From NCBI GenBank assembly GCA_964432205.1, contig CAYSMK010000007.1, positions 1 through 64,000 of the forward strand: a stretch of 64,000 nucleotides of DNA, read 5' to 3'. Made by a program: the position numbers and the translations under genes. The DNA is from Geomobilibacter sp964432205 (GTDB lineage: Bacteria; Desulfobacterota; Desulfuromonadia; Geobacterales; DSM-12255). The notes under the pieces were generated by a model. The model did not search any database. It was not told the DNA's origin and saw only the letters and a list, made by a program, of their open reading frames with translations. Every line of letters starts with the position of its first letter. Position 1 is the first letter of the stretch. Positions 8,253 to 17,370 of the stretch are shown here, piece by piece.

Positions 8253-9287
8253 TTAACTATGAACATAGGGAATGTACGACTCCAGGTCCCCCCGCAGATG
8301 GCGCGCCAGCAGCCTTGCCTGAAGAAACGGCAGCAGGCCGATGGGCGACTTTTCGGCCAGCAGCGGATGCTCGGCCTCCTCCTGCTTCCGCTTCTGCCAG
8401 GCCGCCACCACCTCCCTGCGCCCCTTTTCGTTCAGATAGACCGCACCACCCGGCCGTGGCTCGAAATGGTCGGCAGTGATCTGCTTGCGGTTGATCAGGG
8501 TGATTGCCAGCCGGTCAGCCATGAATGCCCGGAACTCCTCCATCAGGTCGAGCCCCAGCGATGGCCTGCCGGGGCGGGGCACATGCAGGAAACCGATCTG
8601 CGGATCGAGGCCGACCCCCTCCAATGCGCTGATGCAGTCGTTCAGCAGCAGGGTGTACAGGAAGGAAATAAGGGCGTTGACCGGGTCGAGCGGCGGACGT
8701 CGGTTGCGGCCGTTCATCGGCAGCGTGTCCCGCTCCTCCGGCTTGAACATAAGCGGAAACACCTCGAAATAGGCGGCTGCCGCCTCACCTTCCAGCCCGC
8801 GCACATGATCGGCATCGCGGGGCGTCTTCAGATGGAACAAGGCATCGGCCTGAATGTCGGCAGACCTGCGCAGGCGCAGTTCTTCATCCGCCCGGTCCGT
8901 TTCGCGGGCGCTGCGCATCAGCACGTTGCGGGCGTTCTTCACCTTGCCGGCGGTCATGGCGGCGGCAAGCGAGGTTACCCGCTCAGGATCGCGCACCGCA
9001 TCGTGCTGGGCCTGACGGAGGAGCACGTTGCCGCTGGTCTTCCCCACCATCCGGCACTTGAAGCGGCCATTGCGGTCGAGAATCACTACAGACCGGCCGT
9101 CATCGGCGCACTTGCCGAGAAAAAACGGGCTGATCATCACATTCCCCATGGTGACGATGGAGCCCAGGTGGTGCAGCGGCACCTGGAGCTGCAGCGTACC
9201 ATTCACCTCCACCCGCACGGTTTCGTGGTCCAGCGACAGGTAGGCGCCCTGGGTCATGACGTAAAGGGTGTTAAGAAGCTGTTTCAT
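8253..9287 (-). CDS. cas1: CRISPR-associated endonuclease/integrase Cas1
   Basis: The protein has 344 residues, a normal length for subtype I-C Cas1. It integrates new spacers at the leader end of the array as a complex with Cas2. The N-terminal beta domain (1-90) is followed by the helical catalytic domain. Likely metal ligands are E166 in LEGEAAAAYF, H235 in GFLH, and D247/E250 in the LDLMEEFR segment. In other I-C loci it usually sits directly after cas4 and before cas2. Here a toxin-antitoxin pair in the opposite strand separates it from cas4, and a four-helix-bundle gene separates it from cas2. The 76-nt gap upstream must hold signals for both cas1 and the divergent antitoxin gene. Confidence 0.96.
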   Translation of the reverse strand: MKQLLNTLYVMTQGAYLSLDHETVRVEVNGTLQLQVPLHHLGSIVTMGNVMISPFFLGKCADDGRSVVILDRNGRFKCRMVGKTSGNVLLRQAQHDAVRDPERVTSLAAAMTAGKVKNARNVLMRSARETDRADEELRLRRSADIQADALFHLKTPRDADHVRGLEGEAAAAYFEVFPLMFKPEERDTLPMNGRNRRPPLDPVNALISFLYTLLLNDCISALEGVGLDPQIGFLHVPRPGRPSLGLDLMEEFRAFMADRLAITLINRKQITADHFEPRPGGAVYLNEKGRREVVAAWQKRKQEEAEHPLLAEKSPIGLLPFLQARLLARHLRGDLESYIPYVHS

Positions 9288-9363
9288 GATAAATCCTCGT
9301 TTCGACGTTTTGACTTGCCAGATGTCATGTGATACTTTTCAGACACAAGTTCGGGAGGTCACT

Positions 9364-9552
9364 ATGATTCTGGCAAAAGAAGAAGTAAGACAGATACTTG
9401 ACCAGTTACCGGAAGATACGACCCTGGACGACATCCAGTACCACATTTACGTGCGGCAGAAAATAGATCATGCGCTTGCCGATATTGAAGCAGGGCGCAC
9501 GCTGTCGGAAGCTGAATTCGATGCCAGGATGACCAAGTGGCTCGAACCGTAA
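9364..9552 (+). CDS. Antitoxin of a type II toxin-antitoxin pair
   Basis: The product has 62 residues from an ATG at 9364 with a strong RBS (GGGAGG, 5 nt spacing). A longer frame from 9268 runs back across the cas1 start and is not supported. The sequence is acidic and helical (LAKEEVRQILDQLPEDTTLD), like small antitoxins that pair with RelE/ParE toxins. It overlaps the toxin start by 16 nt, the usual coupled arrangement. It would neutralise the toxin and probably repress its own promoter. The pair runs against the cas genes, between cas1 and cas4. Confidence 0.8.
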   Translation: MILAKEEVRQILDQLPEDTTLDDIQYHIYVRQKIDHALADIEAGRTLSEAEFDARMTKWLEP

Positions 9553-9851
9553 TCTGGACCGAAGCCGCCGTCGACGACATTTCCGGGGTCGCTGAGTTCA
9601 TAGCCCGTGACTCCCGATTCTACGCGGCGGCCCTCGTCCGCGAATCCCGTGCGGCAGCCCTCTCGCTCCGCCACTTTGCAAACCGGGGAAGGGTCGTCCC
9701 GGAGGCAGATTCTCCAGCTATCCACGAAATTTTCATAAAGCATTACCGACTTATTTATCTGGTCACCGAAACCAACGTGCACATTCTTGCCTTCGTCCAC
9801 GGCGCCAGGGATCTGGCACCGCTCCTGGACAAGCTGGAACCTCCCAAGTAA
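9537..9851 (+). CDS. RelE/ParE-superfamily toxin
   Basis: The product has 104 residues from a GTG at 9537, inside the end of the antitoxin gene. Family marks are WTEAAVDDISGVAEFIARDS near the N-terminus, the central GRVVPE, and the C-terminal YRLIYLV...VHILAFVHGARDL block. ParE members poison gyrase and RelE members cut mRNA; I cannot tell which applies. The gene appears intact. Its stop is 4 nt from the cas4 stop on the other strand, so the two genes converge with no room for a separate terminator. Loss of this region would remove the antitoxin together with the cas adaptation genes. Confidence 0.85.
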   Translation: MARTVIWTEAAVDDISGVAEFIARDSRFYAAALVRESRAAALSLRHFANRGRVVPEADSPAIHEIFIKHYRLIYLVTETNVHILAFVHGARDLAPLLDKLEPPK

Positions 9852-9855
9852 CTTT

Positions 9856-10506
9856 TCACCGGCCATCCACAGTCACTATTGCAAACAGCTCCCGCGCCGC
9901 CCGGCGGCTCCGCTCCTTCTCGGCAACAACGGCAGGAAGGCAGATGTTCTTCAACGAGCATTCCGGGCAACGCTGGTTGTTGATCGGTGGTGGCAGATGT
10001 TCAGAGGTAAGCAGTTCATGAATTGCATGAGCCGCCTCCTCCACTTCTCGCCGAAGTGTAGTGGTAAATTCCACCTCCCGGCGGTGCTGTGACCCTTTGT
10101 GAAAAATTGCGCCACGCGCAATGTTGATCTGCAGCATCTCCTCCAGACAAAGCGCCTGCGCGGCCAGTTGCAGGTCATCATTGAGCCATTTCTGCTTTTT
10201 GCCGTGCTTATACTCCACCGGATAGGCGGTGCCGTCGGGATGGAACTCCACCACGTCACAGCGCCCCGAAAGCCCGAGACGCCGTGACCAGACCGGCAGG
10301 GCATACTCCAGACGCACACCTTCAACATCGCAGAGATGAAACGTCTGATCGGCCCGATCGTGTTCGGAGGTACCCCGCTGGGTATGGAGGTTGTCCTCGA
10401 ACTCGCCATCCATGAAGATCATCGCACAGCGACGGGGACAATAGGCGTACTGGTTGAGCGCGGAGACAGCAATCGGCTCCGCGCCTTCTGTCAGTAATTC
10501 ACTCAT
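9856..10506 (-). CDS. cas4: CRISPR-associated exonuclease Cas4
   Basis: The protein has 216 residues. Four cysteines that would hold an iron-sulfur cluster are visible: C23 and C27 (YCPRRC) or C23 with C180, C183 and C189 at the C-terminus. RecB-type nuclease residues are D84 in GRCDVVEF and E98/K100 in VEYKHGK. Cas4 trims prespacers and selects the PAM for Cas1-Cas2. Its start overlaps the cas7 stop by 4 nt (ATGA), so it is the last gene of the coupled interference block. It is split from cas1 by the toxin-antitoxin pair, so cas4 and cas1-cas2 may not share one transcript. Confidence 0.95.
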   Translation of the reverse strand: MSELLTEGAEPIAVSALNQYAYCPRRCAMIFMDGEFEDNLHTQRGTSEHDRADQTFHLCDVEGVRLEYALPVWSRRLGLSGRCDVVEFHPDGTAYPVEYKHGKKQKWLNDDLQLAAQALCLEEMLQINIARGAIFHKGSQHRREVEFTTTLRREVEEAAHAIHELLTSEHLPPPINNQRCPECSLKNICLPAVVAEKERSRRAARELFAIVTVDGR

Positions 10507-11453
10507 GGGGTGAGCAGTTCCACACCCGCCGGCAACCGGTCGTGGTGGACAACAACCTCGTAATCAGAGAAGCTGCGAGGGGAGTTCTCCGATTTCCTGA
10601 CTATCTCGACAACGGCCCCCTTATCCAACAGCTTGTGGGCCGGTGCGCAGCCGAGCATGGCCTGCTTGACCCGCTGATTCGGGTCGCTGTCGGTTCCGAC
10701 GTGCTTGAACACGTAAAGGCCACGGCACGACATCATCCCCTTGCTTGCGGAACGGTCATGGTCGTACATGTTTAGTAGCGCTTCCCAGAGACTGGCAAGG
10801 TCCTTGTCGGAAAAACCGGTTCCCTTGGCCAGATTGGCGCTGATAAAGCCTTTGGCCACATAAAGGCCATAGGGGATGAGCGCCTTGCGGCCCATGGTAC
10901 GAAGTTTGTCCTCTTCCTGCTCGTTTTCCCATTTTTCATAGTCGGCGGCGGTTTTGGCACCACTCACTTTTTCAGCGACCGCCATCCGGGTGATGGACGC
11001 TTCAAGCGGCAAGATTGGATCAAGTGAACGGGCAAAGGAGAATTGCACCGGCCCTCGCACCTGGCCAGCATTGGCGCCGGTACTCATTACTGCACCAAAG
11101 GTACGGACATCAAAAAAGGTTTTGCACATCCAGTCGCGGGCGTTGCCAACCTGGTTACGGTTTCCGCCGCCTTCGGGCTTGCCACCAGTCTCTTCGTGGG
11201 CCTTGGTGATGTACTTGTTCAGATTGGTGGCATGCTGCACATAGACAGCATTTGGGGCGGCAGCCGTTATATCGGTACCGAACTTCTCCAGAACAAAGTT
11301 CCGCACCCGCCGTTTGAGGGCCACGTCGGAGACAAGGCCGTGCATATCTTCCGGGTCGATACGCGGGCTGTTGCCGGCGTCCGGGTCACCGTTGGGGTTG
11401 CCGTTTTCGCAGTCGAACAGGTAGAGGAATTCATAGCGGTTCTGGATGCTCAT
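10503..11453 (-). CDS. cas7: Cas7c (Csd2), Cascade backbone subunit
   Basis: The protein has 316 residues and opens with NRYEFLYLFDCENGNPNGDPD, the typical Csd2/Csh2 start in which the RNA-binding RRM-like fold begins and GNPNGDPD forms a conserved loop. The Arg-rich segment ALKRRVRNFV follows. Several copies of Cas7 line the crRNA in the type I-C complex. It overlaps cas8c by 4 nt and cas4 by 4 nt, so the three are translationally coupled. The length is normal for the family and no lesion is seen. Confidence 0.95.
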   Translation of the reverse strand: MSIQNRYEFLYLFDCENGNPNGDPDAGNSPRIDPEDMHGLVSDVALKRRVRNFVLEKFGTDITAAAPNAVYVQHATNLNKYITKAHEETGGKPEGGGNRNQVGNARDWMCKTFFDVRTFGAVMSTGANAGQVRGPVQFSFARSLDPILPLEASITRMAVAEKVSGAKTAADYEKWENEQEEDKLRTMGRKALIPYGLYVAKGFISANLAKGTGFSDKDLASLWEALLNMYDHDRSASKGMMSCRGLYVFKHVGTDSDPNQRVKQAMLGCAPAHKLLDKGAVVEIVRKSENSPRSFSDYEVVVHHDRLPAGVELLTP

Positions 11454-13249
11454 TGCTTGTCTCCTTTGGTGATCTCATTGGTATCGTTATTCTTTCCCGC
11501 TCTATTGGCGGCAATCTGCTGGTAGTAACCAAGGGCAAAAAGGCTTTGTTGATCAAGATTCAGCGTCGAAGGAATGCGATTCTGGATACGACTCATGATC
11601 TCGGCGATCTGATCTTCGTACCAAAAGGCAAGTCCACTCTCCAGTTTGTTCAGGTGGTTCTTGGCGTTGCCGAAGAGCCGTCCGAGGGTAAGTCCCGGGG
11701 TCTGACTGGCCGCCACATAATAGCGTTGGACAACACCTGCACCGACGTCTCCCAATGCTGACCGCTGCAGTCCTGCCAGCATTGCCAGCAAACGTCCACA
11801 CTGATAGGCCGCCTCTGGATGCTCCTTGTTGAGATAGGCACTCATCTGATGATTTCCTCCTTTGCGAATGAAGTATGCTTTGATTAGACCCATGCGAGCA
11901 TGATTGAACGGTTTGTCATCGATGAGGTCTGCCCGGAAACGGGTCAGTGCCTGAGCGATGAACGGCTGAGGAATCGGTAATCCGGCCAGGGCAACTTGCC
12001 AGAGGGTCGCAGCCGTTGGGGCAGGCAGCTTGTTCAGGTTTTCAGAATATGATTTCTTGGGGTCATAACGAACCATTGCAAGACAAACATCATTGAACCT
12101 TGGATAACGGGCAAGTTCTCTATCTATATTTACCGAGATTTCGAGGTCAGAAAACCACTGATCGATTCTGGCAACCAAATCTTCAAAACTTCTATCCATC
12201 CAGTCGCGCACCATGACCCGCCCCGCAGCTCCAGATACGGTCATGGCAAAGTAGCGATTGTTTCCAAGTGTCGTACGCTGGCCGGTGCGCAGGGAAGCAA
12301 GGAGTTGTCTAACCGAATTCTGGGCTGCCGCTTCGGTCAGTTCCGGTGGTTCAAACAGAAAAGCCAGAGGGTCGTCTTCCGGCTTCACGGTCTCCTTGAA
12401 CCAATGGACAACAAGGGTATTGGCCAGCTTGCGAGAATGATTTTTGATGAGATGGTTGAGCGCATCCACATATTCGCGAACCGGCTTCTCACCCATGGCA
12501 GCATTACTTGCCTGCTCCAAGCCGAATGAGCAAAAAGCCGCCTTGTCGAACCCGGCCATGACATCGCCGGTTCCCAGGCCACCAACACCGGAAAGACCGG
12601 TTATTTTTGGCTGCGTGGCAACCGGCTCCACTGCCTCGCCGGTCAGGAAACAGACCATTCCGGCTGGAGTCAAGTCAGGCAAAGGTTGGTGTGCCGCTTT
12701 GCCCCGTTTCGGCTTTTCATCTGCCTTTCCTTTCGCCTGATCTGCCTCGCGCCAGCCGCGCCACCAGTCAAGCACCTCGGCCTGCTGCAATGGATCAGCA
12801 CCGGCAACGCGCCAGCGCAACCAGTCAGTCGGTTTGGCCTTTTCTGCGGCAAGGCGATCTCGCAGCAACTCAACCTGTTCCGAGTTCTCCAGGAAGTGCG
12901 CCAGCGGCTGAATTGCAGCAGCAACCGTCGATGCCTGTCTGACCATCTTCGTGAAAAACACCTGCTTTTCGCGAGATCCGGCAACTTTTTTCGGATCTTC
13001 ATTCGGCTTGCAGAGCAGCGCAATAGTCTGCAGGGTCTCCACAAGAAAATGGGCACGACCGCCGGCGTTCATGTTGTGCATCTCCGGGCATTTTGACGTC
13101 TGCTCTCCTTTGTCATCACCCAGCGGCAGGATATTAACGAGACAGCCATCTCTAGAAAGTTCCGCCAACCAGCGCACCGTCCGTGTAGTAAAGCCGGGCT
13201 CAGAACCGGAGAGATTTGCCTGGGCGTAACGAACAAGCTCATTCAGCAT
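11450..13249 (-). CDS. cas8c: Cas8c (Csd1), large subunit of the type I-C Cascade
   Basis: The protein has 599 residues, in the normal range for Csd1. The N-terminal part has the Csd1-type LVRYA start and a CFLTGEAVEPVATQPKITGLSGVGG stretch around residues 210-230. The C-terminal third holds helical segments with FNHARMGLIKAYFIRKGG. Cas8c recognises the PAM and recruits Cas3; in I-C an internal start inside this gene usually also yields the small Cas11 subunit, which I infer but cannot place. Its start shares one base with the cas5 stop (TGATG). Confidence 0.95.
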   Translation of the reverse strand: MLNELVRYAQANLSGSEPGFTTRTVRWLAELSRDGCLVNILPLGDDKGEQTSKCPEMHNMNAGGRAHFLVETLQTIALLCKPNEDPKKVAGSREKQVFFTKMVRQASTVAAAIQPLAHFLENSEQVELLRDRLAAEKAKPTDWLRWRVAGADPLQQAEVLDWWRGWREADQAKGKADEKPKRGKAAHQPLPDLTPAGMVCFLTGEAVEPVATQPKITGLSGVGGLGTGDVMAGFDKAAFCSFGLEQASNAAMGEKPVREYVDALNHLIKNHSRKLANTLVVHWFKETVKPEDDPLAFLFEPPELTEAAAQNSVRQLLASLRTGQRTTLGNNRYFAMTVSGAAGRVMVRDWMDRSFEDLVARIDQWFSDLEISVNIDRELARYPRFNDVCLAMVRYDPKKSYSENLNKLPAPTAATLWQVALAGLPIPQPFIAQALTRFRADLIDDKPFNHARMGLIKAYFIRKGGNHQMSAYLNKEHPEAAYQCGRLLAMLAGLQRSALGDVGAGVVQRYYVAASQTPGLTLGRLFGNAKNHLNKLESGLAFWYEDQIAEIMSRIQNRIPSTLNLDQQSLFALGYYQQIAANRAGKNNDTNEITKGDKQ

Positions 13250-14019
13250 CAGATGCGCCCCCTTTCAGGCTTCCGTACCTTCTCACTGTCGAAAGGTGGG
13301 ACCTCCAGCACGCCTCCCTTCACCGTGGCGTCAAAAAGAGAGATAAACGGCGTGTCGTCCCGTACGACATCTCGCCGTAGATCAAAGACATCGTAGAGCA
13401 TCCAGCCAAGGTGCTGGTCGAACGGCGCTAGACAACCTCGTTCTTCACCCGGCAGCATGTACTCGAAAAATGCCGGGAACTCACTGCAACCGAAAAAGGG
13501 CTGTTGAAAGCACTTCCCCTGCTTCGCCCGCCGCTCGAACATGCTGTCAAACTTGTTGACCTGCTCCGGTGCAGCGAACTGCGACTTGGGAATGATCCGG
13601 GCAGTCAGGCGGTAACGGACATTCTTTAGAGCCATGGTTTGCCGCTGGGTGCGCCCCTTCTGGTCGGTGCCCAATTCATCCTTGCCACCGTCGGCCCAGA
13701 GCGGTTCCGGCTGCTCGCGCCCTTCCATCCAGGCCTTAAGGGTTCGGTCGGAAGGAACCCTGTCCTTCACCTCATTCCGCCGCAAAGCGATATAACGAGG
13801 CATCTCAAGTACCTCGATCCGCTCCACCTGCCAGTGGAAATAGGGTCGAATCACTCCATCACCCTTTCTGAGATCGCAGTCCCAGTAAATGGCATCGAAT
13901 ATCCCCCGTGCGGCGGACGGCGTGATGATCGGGTAACTGAATCGCTCCACCTTCATTTCCGGTCGTGTAAAGCAGGCAAAATCGCCCCAGACTTCAAGGG
14001 TGTGGGTTTTCTTGCTCAC
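13249..14019 (-). CDS. cas5c: Cas5c (Csd5), crRNA-processing endoribonuclease
   Basis: The protein has 256 residues and begins with the Cas5 pattern LEVWGDFACFTRPEMKVERFSYPIITPSAARGIFDAI. No cas6 gene is present. In type I-C, Cas5 cuts the pre-crRNA at the base of the repeat hairpin and stays bound to the 5' handle. Conserved parts include YRLTARI in the middle and FFGCSEFPAFFE before a C-terminal GWMLYDVFD segment. The gene follows cas3 after 16 nt and overlaps cas8c by one base. Confidence 0.95.
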   Translation of the reverse strand: MSKKTHTLEVWGDFACFTRPEMKVERFSYPIITPSAARGIFDAIYWDCDLRKGDGVIRPYFHWQVERIEVLEMPRYIALRRNEVKDRVPSDRTLKAWMEGREQPEPLWADGGKDELGTDQKGRTQRQTMALKNVRYRLTARIIPKSQFAAPEQVNKFDSMFERRAKQGKCFQQPFFGCSEFPAFFEYMLPGEERGCLAPFDQHLGWMLYDVFDLRRDVVRDDTPFISLFDATVKGGVLEVPPFDSEKVRKPERGRI

Positions 14020-14035
14020 ATCGTTCCTCCTTTCT

Positions 14036-16342
14036 TCAGCCGATCATGATCAACTGCGACTGCGGCAAACGCAGCCCAAAAACATCATCATATAAATCAC
14101 CATCGCGGTCTTCGAGAATGAACCATTCATCCGAACCCCCTTGTCCGTAACGGAGCTTCGCCGGAATCAGTACGCCCCAGGCTGGATGATCCGGTTTTGG
14201 TCGAAACACACCAACTGTCAATCCCTGGGCGCTCCGCATCCACTGGGCGTTTATCCCATTTTCGTCCTGCTGACTTTGCAGATCATCAAACCGGTCAATA
14301 CACGGACCGTAAGGAACCAGTACCTGGATGGCCGACTGGTCGATCAGTCGATACTCCTTTGACACACGAACGAAATCCACTGCAGTCACGGCATCCGCAA
14401 GGTCTTTGTTCAGGGCTTCCGGCTTGCTCAGGTCATACAACCGGTGATAGTAGTCGCGGAATACTGCCGGATCGTTCAAGTCAAGGCCCGTCTTGCCAGC
14501 CTCTATGAGCATACCTCGCGTGACTTCCGCTGCCTGGAAATAAGCTCGTGTCGGATAACGCTTCCGGTAGTCGCCCACCAATTCCGGCTCGAAAACCCGC
14601 ACTTCACCCATTTTCCGGTTTCCGTTTTCATCGGTCAGCCGCCCTTCCCGGTTGCAGCGTCCGGCCGCCTGAGCAATTGCATCCAGTGGCGCAAGAGCGC
14701 GATAGACCACTGGAAAATCCACATCGACACCGGCTTCGACACATTGGGTGGAAATCAACCGGCACGGCTTGCCAGCCTGCAGCCGGGCACGGACCTCGTC
14801 CAGCACCGCCCGCCGGTGCAAGGCACAGAGGTTGGTGGAAAGGTGAAAGACGGCATCGTCATGCTTCAGCTCTTCAAGAAGCGCCGCAGCGTGGCTCTTC
14901 AGATTCACCACACAGAGCACCTGATGCTCGTCCCTGATCTCCTCCGCCAACGTTTCCCAACCTTTCGTTTCACCATGTGTGGGCCAGCACACCTCGTAGC
15001 GGCGCAGGGCATCATAGAGGCTGGCATGGTCGGGCGCCGCTTCAACGGGGTGCCACCCGGCATTGACCAGGTTCGTTACCGCGCCGTCCAGCGCATCGAA
15101 AGCCGGCTGTGTCGCCGTGGCAAAGAGAACCGTCGTGCGATATGCATGGGAAAGATGGGAAAGCGCCGCCAGCGTCGGCACAGCTAGGGACTGCGGCAAG
15201 GTCTGGGCCTCGTCAAACATGATAACCGACTCCATCAGATTGTGGAGCTTGCGACAGCTTGACGGTCGGTTGGAGAAGAGCGATTCGAGAAGCTGCACGT
15301 TGGTGGTGATAATGATCGGGGCATCCCAGTTTTCCGCCAGCAGCCGACGGGCGCGCTCGGTAACGGCCTCAGCGTCGCCCTGAGCCGCTTCGCTTCCCAG
15401 GCCGGCCAGACTGTGATGCTCAAGCACGAAGTTGTCCGGGAACCCCTGAAAGACGGTACGGTAGATTGCCGCTGTCTGCTCGATGATCGACAGAAACGGC
15501 ACGACGAGAATGATCCGTTTGATGCTTTTGTTATGAAAAACATGTTCCAACGCAAACTTTAGCATGGCCAGGGTCTTGCCACTGCCGGTCGGAGCGGTCA
15601 GGGTGAAAAGTCCCGACTCTTTGCCCGCTGCTGTTGTCACCATTTCCCACAGGGCGTTGCGGGCATTCAGCACGGTTTTGTCCGCTTTACTTGTGCCGCG
15701 CACCTTGCCCGACATGTAAGTGTCCAGTGCAGTTAACGCCTGTGTCGCATCCAGTTCCGGTCCCGGATCACGGGGACGTTTCCCCTGTTCATCGCCTTCG
15801 AAATGGGCCTCCGTGTCCTGGAAGTCGGCATCGGTAAGGCACGAAAAGAGCAGCCGCACGTCAAGCATGGCGGCAATTTGAGATTGAAATCCAATATGTA
15901 CTGTAATAGCCGGAGTTGCCGGTTTTTCGCCAATCAAACCATCAGCGCTAAACCTCTCCTTCAATCGAGCAAAATCCTCATCACTGAGCCTCGCACTTGA
16001 CGGATGAGCCTGTTTCATTTTCCTTAAGGAACCGTTGTCCCCCTGTTGCAGGCCAATATGATGCCCCTGTACCGCCAGGGCAGCCGCAACGGCGTGAAAA
16101 TCGCTGAGCGCGACCCATGCACCAGGAGACCAGTGATCAAGGCCTTTGGCCTCACCACGCAGACGAGCCTGAAACAGATCGGCATACTTGCCCAGATCAT
16201 GGAGAAGCCCGGCCAGAGCGGCTTCGCTGCTCCACGTGGCACTCCCAGCAAATCCGACCGCAAGATGTGCAACTTCGGCCAGATGCTTTTTCGCCATATG
16301 TGTCTGTCCATGATCGTTCTTGCTATGGGCAAGGTAACTCAT
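14036..16342 (-). CDS. cas3: Cas3 nuclease-helicase with N-terminal HD domain
   Basis: The protein has 768 residues. An HD nuclease domain covers about 1-200, with H6 at the start and the paired HD in LLHDLGKYADLF near 48-49. The superfamily-2 helicase part has Walker A APTGSGKT near 255, FDEAQ (Walker B) near 375, FATATQ (motif III) near 410, and an AAGRCNREG motif VI near 590. Cas3 is recruited by target-bound Cascade and degrades DNA. It begins inside the stop of the upstream rhuM-like gene (ATGA overlap), with a GGGGGAGAG RBS in that gene's 3' end. It appears intact. Confidence 0.96.
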   Translation of the reverse strand: MSYLAHSKNDHGQTHMAKKHLAEVAHLAVGFAGSATWSSEAALAGLLHDLGKYADLFQARLRGEAKGLDHWSPGAWVALSDFHAVAAALAVQGHHIGLQQGDNGSLRKMKQAHPSSARLSDEDFARLKERFSADGLIGEKPATPAITVHIGFQSQIAAMLDVRLLFSCLTDADFQDTEAHFEGDEQGKRPRDPGPELDATQALTALDTYMSGKVRGTSKADKTVLNARNALWEMVTTAAGKESGLFTLTAPTGSGKTLAMLKFALEHVFHNKSIKRIILVVPFLSIIEQTAAIYRTVFQGFPDNFVLEHHSLAGLGSEAAQGDAEAVTERARRLLAENWDAPIIITTNVQLLESLFSNRPSSCRKLHNLMESVIMFDEAQTLPQSLAVPTLAALSHLSHAYRTTVLFATATQPAFDALDGAVTNLVNAGWHPVEAAPDHASLYDALRRYEVCWPTHGETKGWETLAEEIRDEHQVLCVVNLKSHAAALLEELKHDDAVFHLSTNLCALHRRAVLDEVRARLQAGKPCRLISTQCVEAGVDVDFPVVYRALAPLDAIAQAAGRCNREGRLTDENGNRKMGEVRVFEPELVGDYRKRYPTRAYFQAAEVTRGMLIEAGKTGLDLNDPAVFRDYYHRLYDLSKPEALNKDLADAVTAVDFVRVSKEYRLIDQSAIQVLVPYGPCIDRFDDLQSQQDENGINAQWMRSAQGLTVGVFRPKPDHPAWGVLIPAKLRYGQGGSDEWFILEDRDGDLYDDVFGLRLPQSQLIMIG

Positions 16343-17370
16343 TTCTCTCCCCCACCCTTCAAATACCGCGCAAATGCCTCATCGAAATCCGACAGATACT
16401 CCCGGTCCTGCTTGATGCGAAACTTTTCATATTCTCCGTGCGCCTTGGCAGTAGCCATTTCGTGGGATATTTTCCCGGCATGCCGCAGCATCTGCTGATC
16501 CGTGTAATCCATGAACCTCTCAACCTGTTTCAGCCAGTCCTTCATGGTCATCACCTGCCGGTTCAAGGCCCTTAGTTCGGCAAAGTCGATGAACATGGCT
16601 ACCAGGCGGTTAAGCTTCGAGATCTCAGCTTCATTCAGGTAATTCTTTGCGATCACCACATCGCTTTTCAGAACCTTCCCCTTTGGCGCGTTCTTCCAGG
16701 TGGTCAGGCCCATAAATGGCTTTTCGCTGTCGGCACGTCCATGAACAATTTCAGCCGCAGTCTGCCCTGTAGTTGCATAATGGAGCTGGTTCTGGACAAT
16801 CTGGTAAAACAGCTGCGTTTCCTCACTGTTGCCCCGGTAATCGCTGCTGCACTGTTCAAACACGTCGGCGATTTTCTGATAGGCACGCCGCTCGCTTGCC
16901 CGTATTTCCCGGATTCTCTCCAACAACTCATCGAAATAATCCTGGCCGAACGTCCTTCCCTGCTTGAGCATCTGGTCGTTCATGACAAACCCTTTGACCA
17001 TATACTCTCGCAGGGTCTGAGTGGCCCAGATACGGAAGTGGGTTGCCTTGATCGAATTTACCCGGTATCCCACGGCAATAGTGGCGTCCAGATTGAAAAA
17101 TTCCACGTCTCGGGTAATCTGTCGCCCCCCCTCGGTTTGAACTGTTTCAATTTTTGAAACAGTTGCTTCACGGGCCAGTTCGCCGCTGCCGTAGATGTTT
17201 TTCAAATGCCGGGAAACTGATGGAATATTGACCCCGAACAGCTCGGACATGGACTTTTGGGTAAGCCAGAAGTTGTCATTGGCAAAAAAGACATCAACCG
17301 TCACTTTGCCGTCATCGGTAGTGTAGAGAACAACCCTGCCGGTTTTATTTGGCTCCAGTTCATTGCTCAT
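16339..17370 (-). CDS. RhuM-family protein, first gene of the cas operon
   Basis: The start chosen is the ATG at 17370, which follows GGGAGGAGCG; an in-frame ATG eight codons earlier lacks a good RBS. The product has 343 residues. Its N-terminal half matches the virulence-RhuM family: WLTQKSMSELFGVNIPSVSRHLKNIY looks like a helix-turn-helix, and DVEFFNLDATIAVGYRVNS is the family's signature block. The C-terminal half is helical and charged. The biochemical role of RhuM proteins is not known; they often occur near defence and mobile genes. The stop overlaps the cas3 start by 4 nt, so it is translated with the cas genes. Confidence 0.85.
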   Translation of the reverse strand: MSNELEPNKTGRVVLYTTDDGKVTVDVFFANDNFWLTQKSMSELFGVNIPSVSRHLKNIYGSGELAREATVSKIETVQTEGGRQITRDVEFFNLDATIAVGYRVNSIKATHFRIWATQTLREYMVKGFVMNDQMLKQGRTFGQDYFDELLERIREIRASERRAYQKIADVFEQCSSDYRGNSEETQLFYQIVQNQLHYATTGQTAAEIVHGRADSEKPFMGLTTWKNAPKGKVLKSDVVIAKNYLNEAEISKLNRLVAMFIDFAELRALNRQVMTMKDWLKQVERFMDYTDQQMLRHAGKISHEMATAKAHGEYEKFRIKQDREYLSDFDEAFARYLKGGGEK

